DNA of 6,088 nucleotides, from NCBI GenBank assembly GCA_016292335.1, contig JAECRX010000271.1:1-6088 (forward strand), read 5' to 3'. This document shows positions 5,203-6,088 of the stretch, piece after piece. Every line of letters starts with the position of its first letter. Position 1 is the stretch's first letter. The position numbers and the translations under genes were made by a program. The notes under the pieces are model-generated. The model saw nothing but the letters and a program-made list of their open reading frames with translations. It was not told the DNA's origin and searched no databases. The stretch is from Candidatus Sifarchaeum subterraneum. GTDB taxonomy: Archaea > Asgardarchaeota > Sifarchaeia > Sifarchaeales > Sifarchaeaceae.

Positions 5203-6088
5203 ATGATAGAACTTGCTGAAATACTTGAACAGGAAGATTTTTTTCTTCCTGGAAACGCTTCATGTCCAGGATGCTCAGCAACAATCGGGATTAGAATGGC
5301 TCTAAAAGTTTTAGGTAAGAACACTACACTAGTTGTTGTAGCAAGTTGCATGAGTGTGATCCAAAGCGGGTATCCATATACGTCTTTTAACTTACCTTTA
5401 TTTAACAGCGCTTTCGCATGTGGGTCAGCTGCCGCTTCAGGAATTAGAGCGGCCATGAGAACGAAAGGAAAAGGAGATGCCAACCTCCTTGTATGGGCTG
5501 GAGATGGAGGTACAGTGGACATCGGTATTCAATCATTATCAGGAGCAGCGGAGAGGGGAGAAGATTTTGTCTATGTTTGTTATGACAATGAGGCGTACAT
5601 GAACACAGGTACTCAACGAAGCGGCTCAACACCTTACGCCGCTTGGACAACTACAACCCCTACAGGAAAAGAAGAAACAAAAAAGGATGTTGCAGAAATA
5701 ATGCTGGCTCATAAAATTCCTTATGTAGCTACAGTGAGCATAGGTTATCCATTAGACTTCATGCAAAAGTTTATGAAGGCACGTGACATGCGCGGCCAAG
5801 GTTTGAGATATATCCATTTTCACGTTCCCTGCCCACCAGGATGGAGATATCCATCTGAACACACTGTCAGAGTAGCAAAAACGGCCGTAGACACAGGGAT
5901 GTGGGTTCTTTGGGAAGCGGAATACGGGAAAATGCGGATAACAGTTGAACCTGAAATGGCCCCCATAGAAAAATACTTAAAACTTCAAGGCCGGTTTGAT
6001 CACCTTACGAAGGAACAAATTGAAGAATATCAGACGATGATTAACGAACAATGGGAGCATTTAAGAAGCCTCGCAGAAAAAAACACAG
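5203..6088 (+). CDS. porB: Pyruvate:ferredoxin oxidoreductase, beta subunit, 3' end outside window
   Basis: The frame is open from ATG 5203 to the window edge, giving 295 residues; PorB proteins are usually around 290-310, so little is missing. PorB binds the diphosphate end of thiamine diphosphate and one [4Fe-4S] cluster. The cluster ligands are C21-P-G-C24, Cys49 (ASCMS) and probably Cys210 (VPCPPGW); the C24 to C49 gap of 25 agrees with the Desulfovibrio enzyme. The cofactor motif runs from WAGDGGTVDIG (98-108) to YDNEAYMNTGTQRSG (127-141), with Asp101 and Asn129 as metal ligands by family comparison. Residues 168-228 form the usual C-terminal core (KIPYVATVSIG, RYIHFHVPCPPGW). No membrane or signal segment is seen. 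It completes the porDAB order found in archaea; a gamma subunit gene could lie beyond the edge. Confidence 0.95.
   Translation, partial: MIELAEILEQEDFFLPGNASCPGCSATIGIRMALKVLGKNTTLVVVASCMSVIQSGYPYTSFNLPLFNSAFACGSAAASGIRAAMRTKGKGDANLLVWAGDGGTVDIGIQSLSGAAERGEDFVYVCYDNEAYMNTGTQRSGSTPYAAWTTTTPTGKEETKKDVAEIMLAHKIPYVATVSIGYPLDFMQKFMKARDMRGQGLRYIHFHVPCPPGWRYPSEHTVRVAKTAVDTGMWVLWEAEYGKMRITVEPEMAPIEKYLKLQGRFDHLTKEQIEEYQTMINEQWEHLRSLAEKNT

Overview
The window looks archaeal, most likely from a methanogen-, ANME- or Archaeoglobus-type euryarchaeon. The DNA is AT-rich. It carries a split-subunit pyruvate:ferredoxin oxidoreductase (POR), an eight-cluster polyferredoxin that resembles subunit F of formylmethanofuran dehydrogenase, and HEAT-repeat proteins. 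Ribosome sites are GGAGG/GGTGAT-like, candidate promoters are TATA-like, and oligo-T runs follow genes. The exact lineage is an inference and cannot be fixed from this sequence alone.

Left part (1-1860): two HEAT-repeat genes converge. The plus-strand gene is cut by the left edge; its frame is open from base 2, well upstream of the first possible start inside the window. The minus-strand gene (ATG at 1854) reads a clean HEAT domain and stops at 1342. Beyond that stop, coiled-coil-like sequence continues to 911 in successively shifted frames. Restoring one base at each of four short A-runs would give one continuous reading frame of about 315 residues that ends directly before an oligo-T run. 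This gene therefore looks damaged.

Middle (1861-2072): a divergent intergenic region with TATA-like elements for both directions. In front of the iron-sulfur cluster lies a 7-bp dyad with a nested 4-bp stem, directly followed by a Shine-Dalgarno site and a short overlapping upstream reading frame.

Right part (2073-6088): five same-strand genes for electron transfer and 2-oxoacid oxidation. They are a two-cluster ferredoxin with an unusual polar N-terminus and a long linker, an eight-cluster polyferredoxin (FwdF-like), porD, porA and porB. porB runs off the right edge. porD, porA and porB are tightly spaced and clearly co-transcribed. Together PorA and PorB bind thiamine diphosphate and cleave pyruvate with CoA, and PorD carries electrons out through two [4Fe-4S] clusters. 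The gamma subunit (PorG/PorC) needed to complete the enzyme is not in the window. The two upstream ferredoxin genes occupy the place where it often sits, which suggests, but does not prove, a dedicated electron link between POR and the C1 (formylmethanofuran) pathway.
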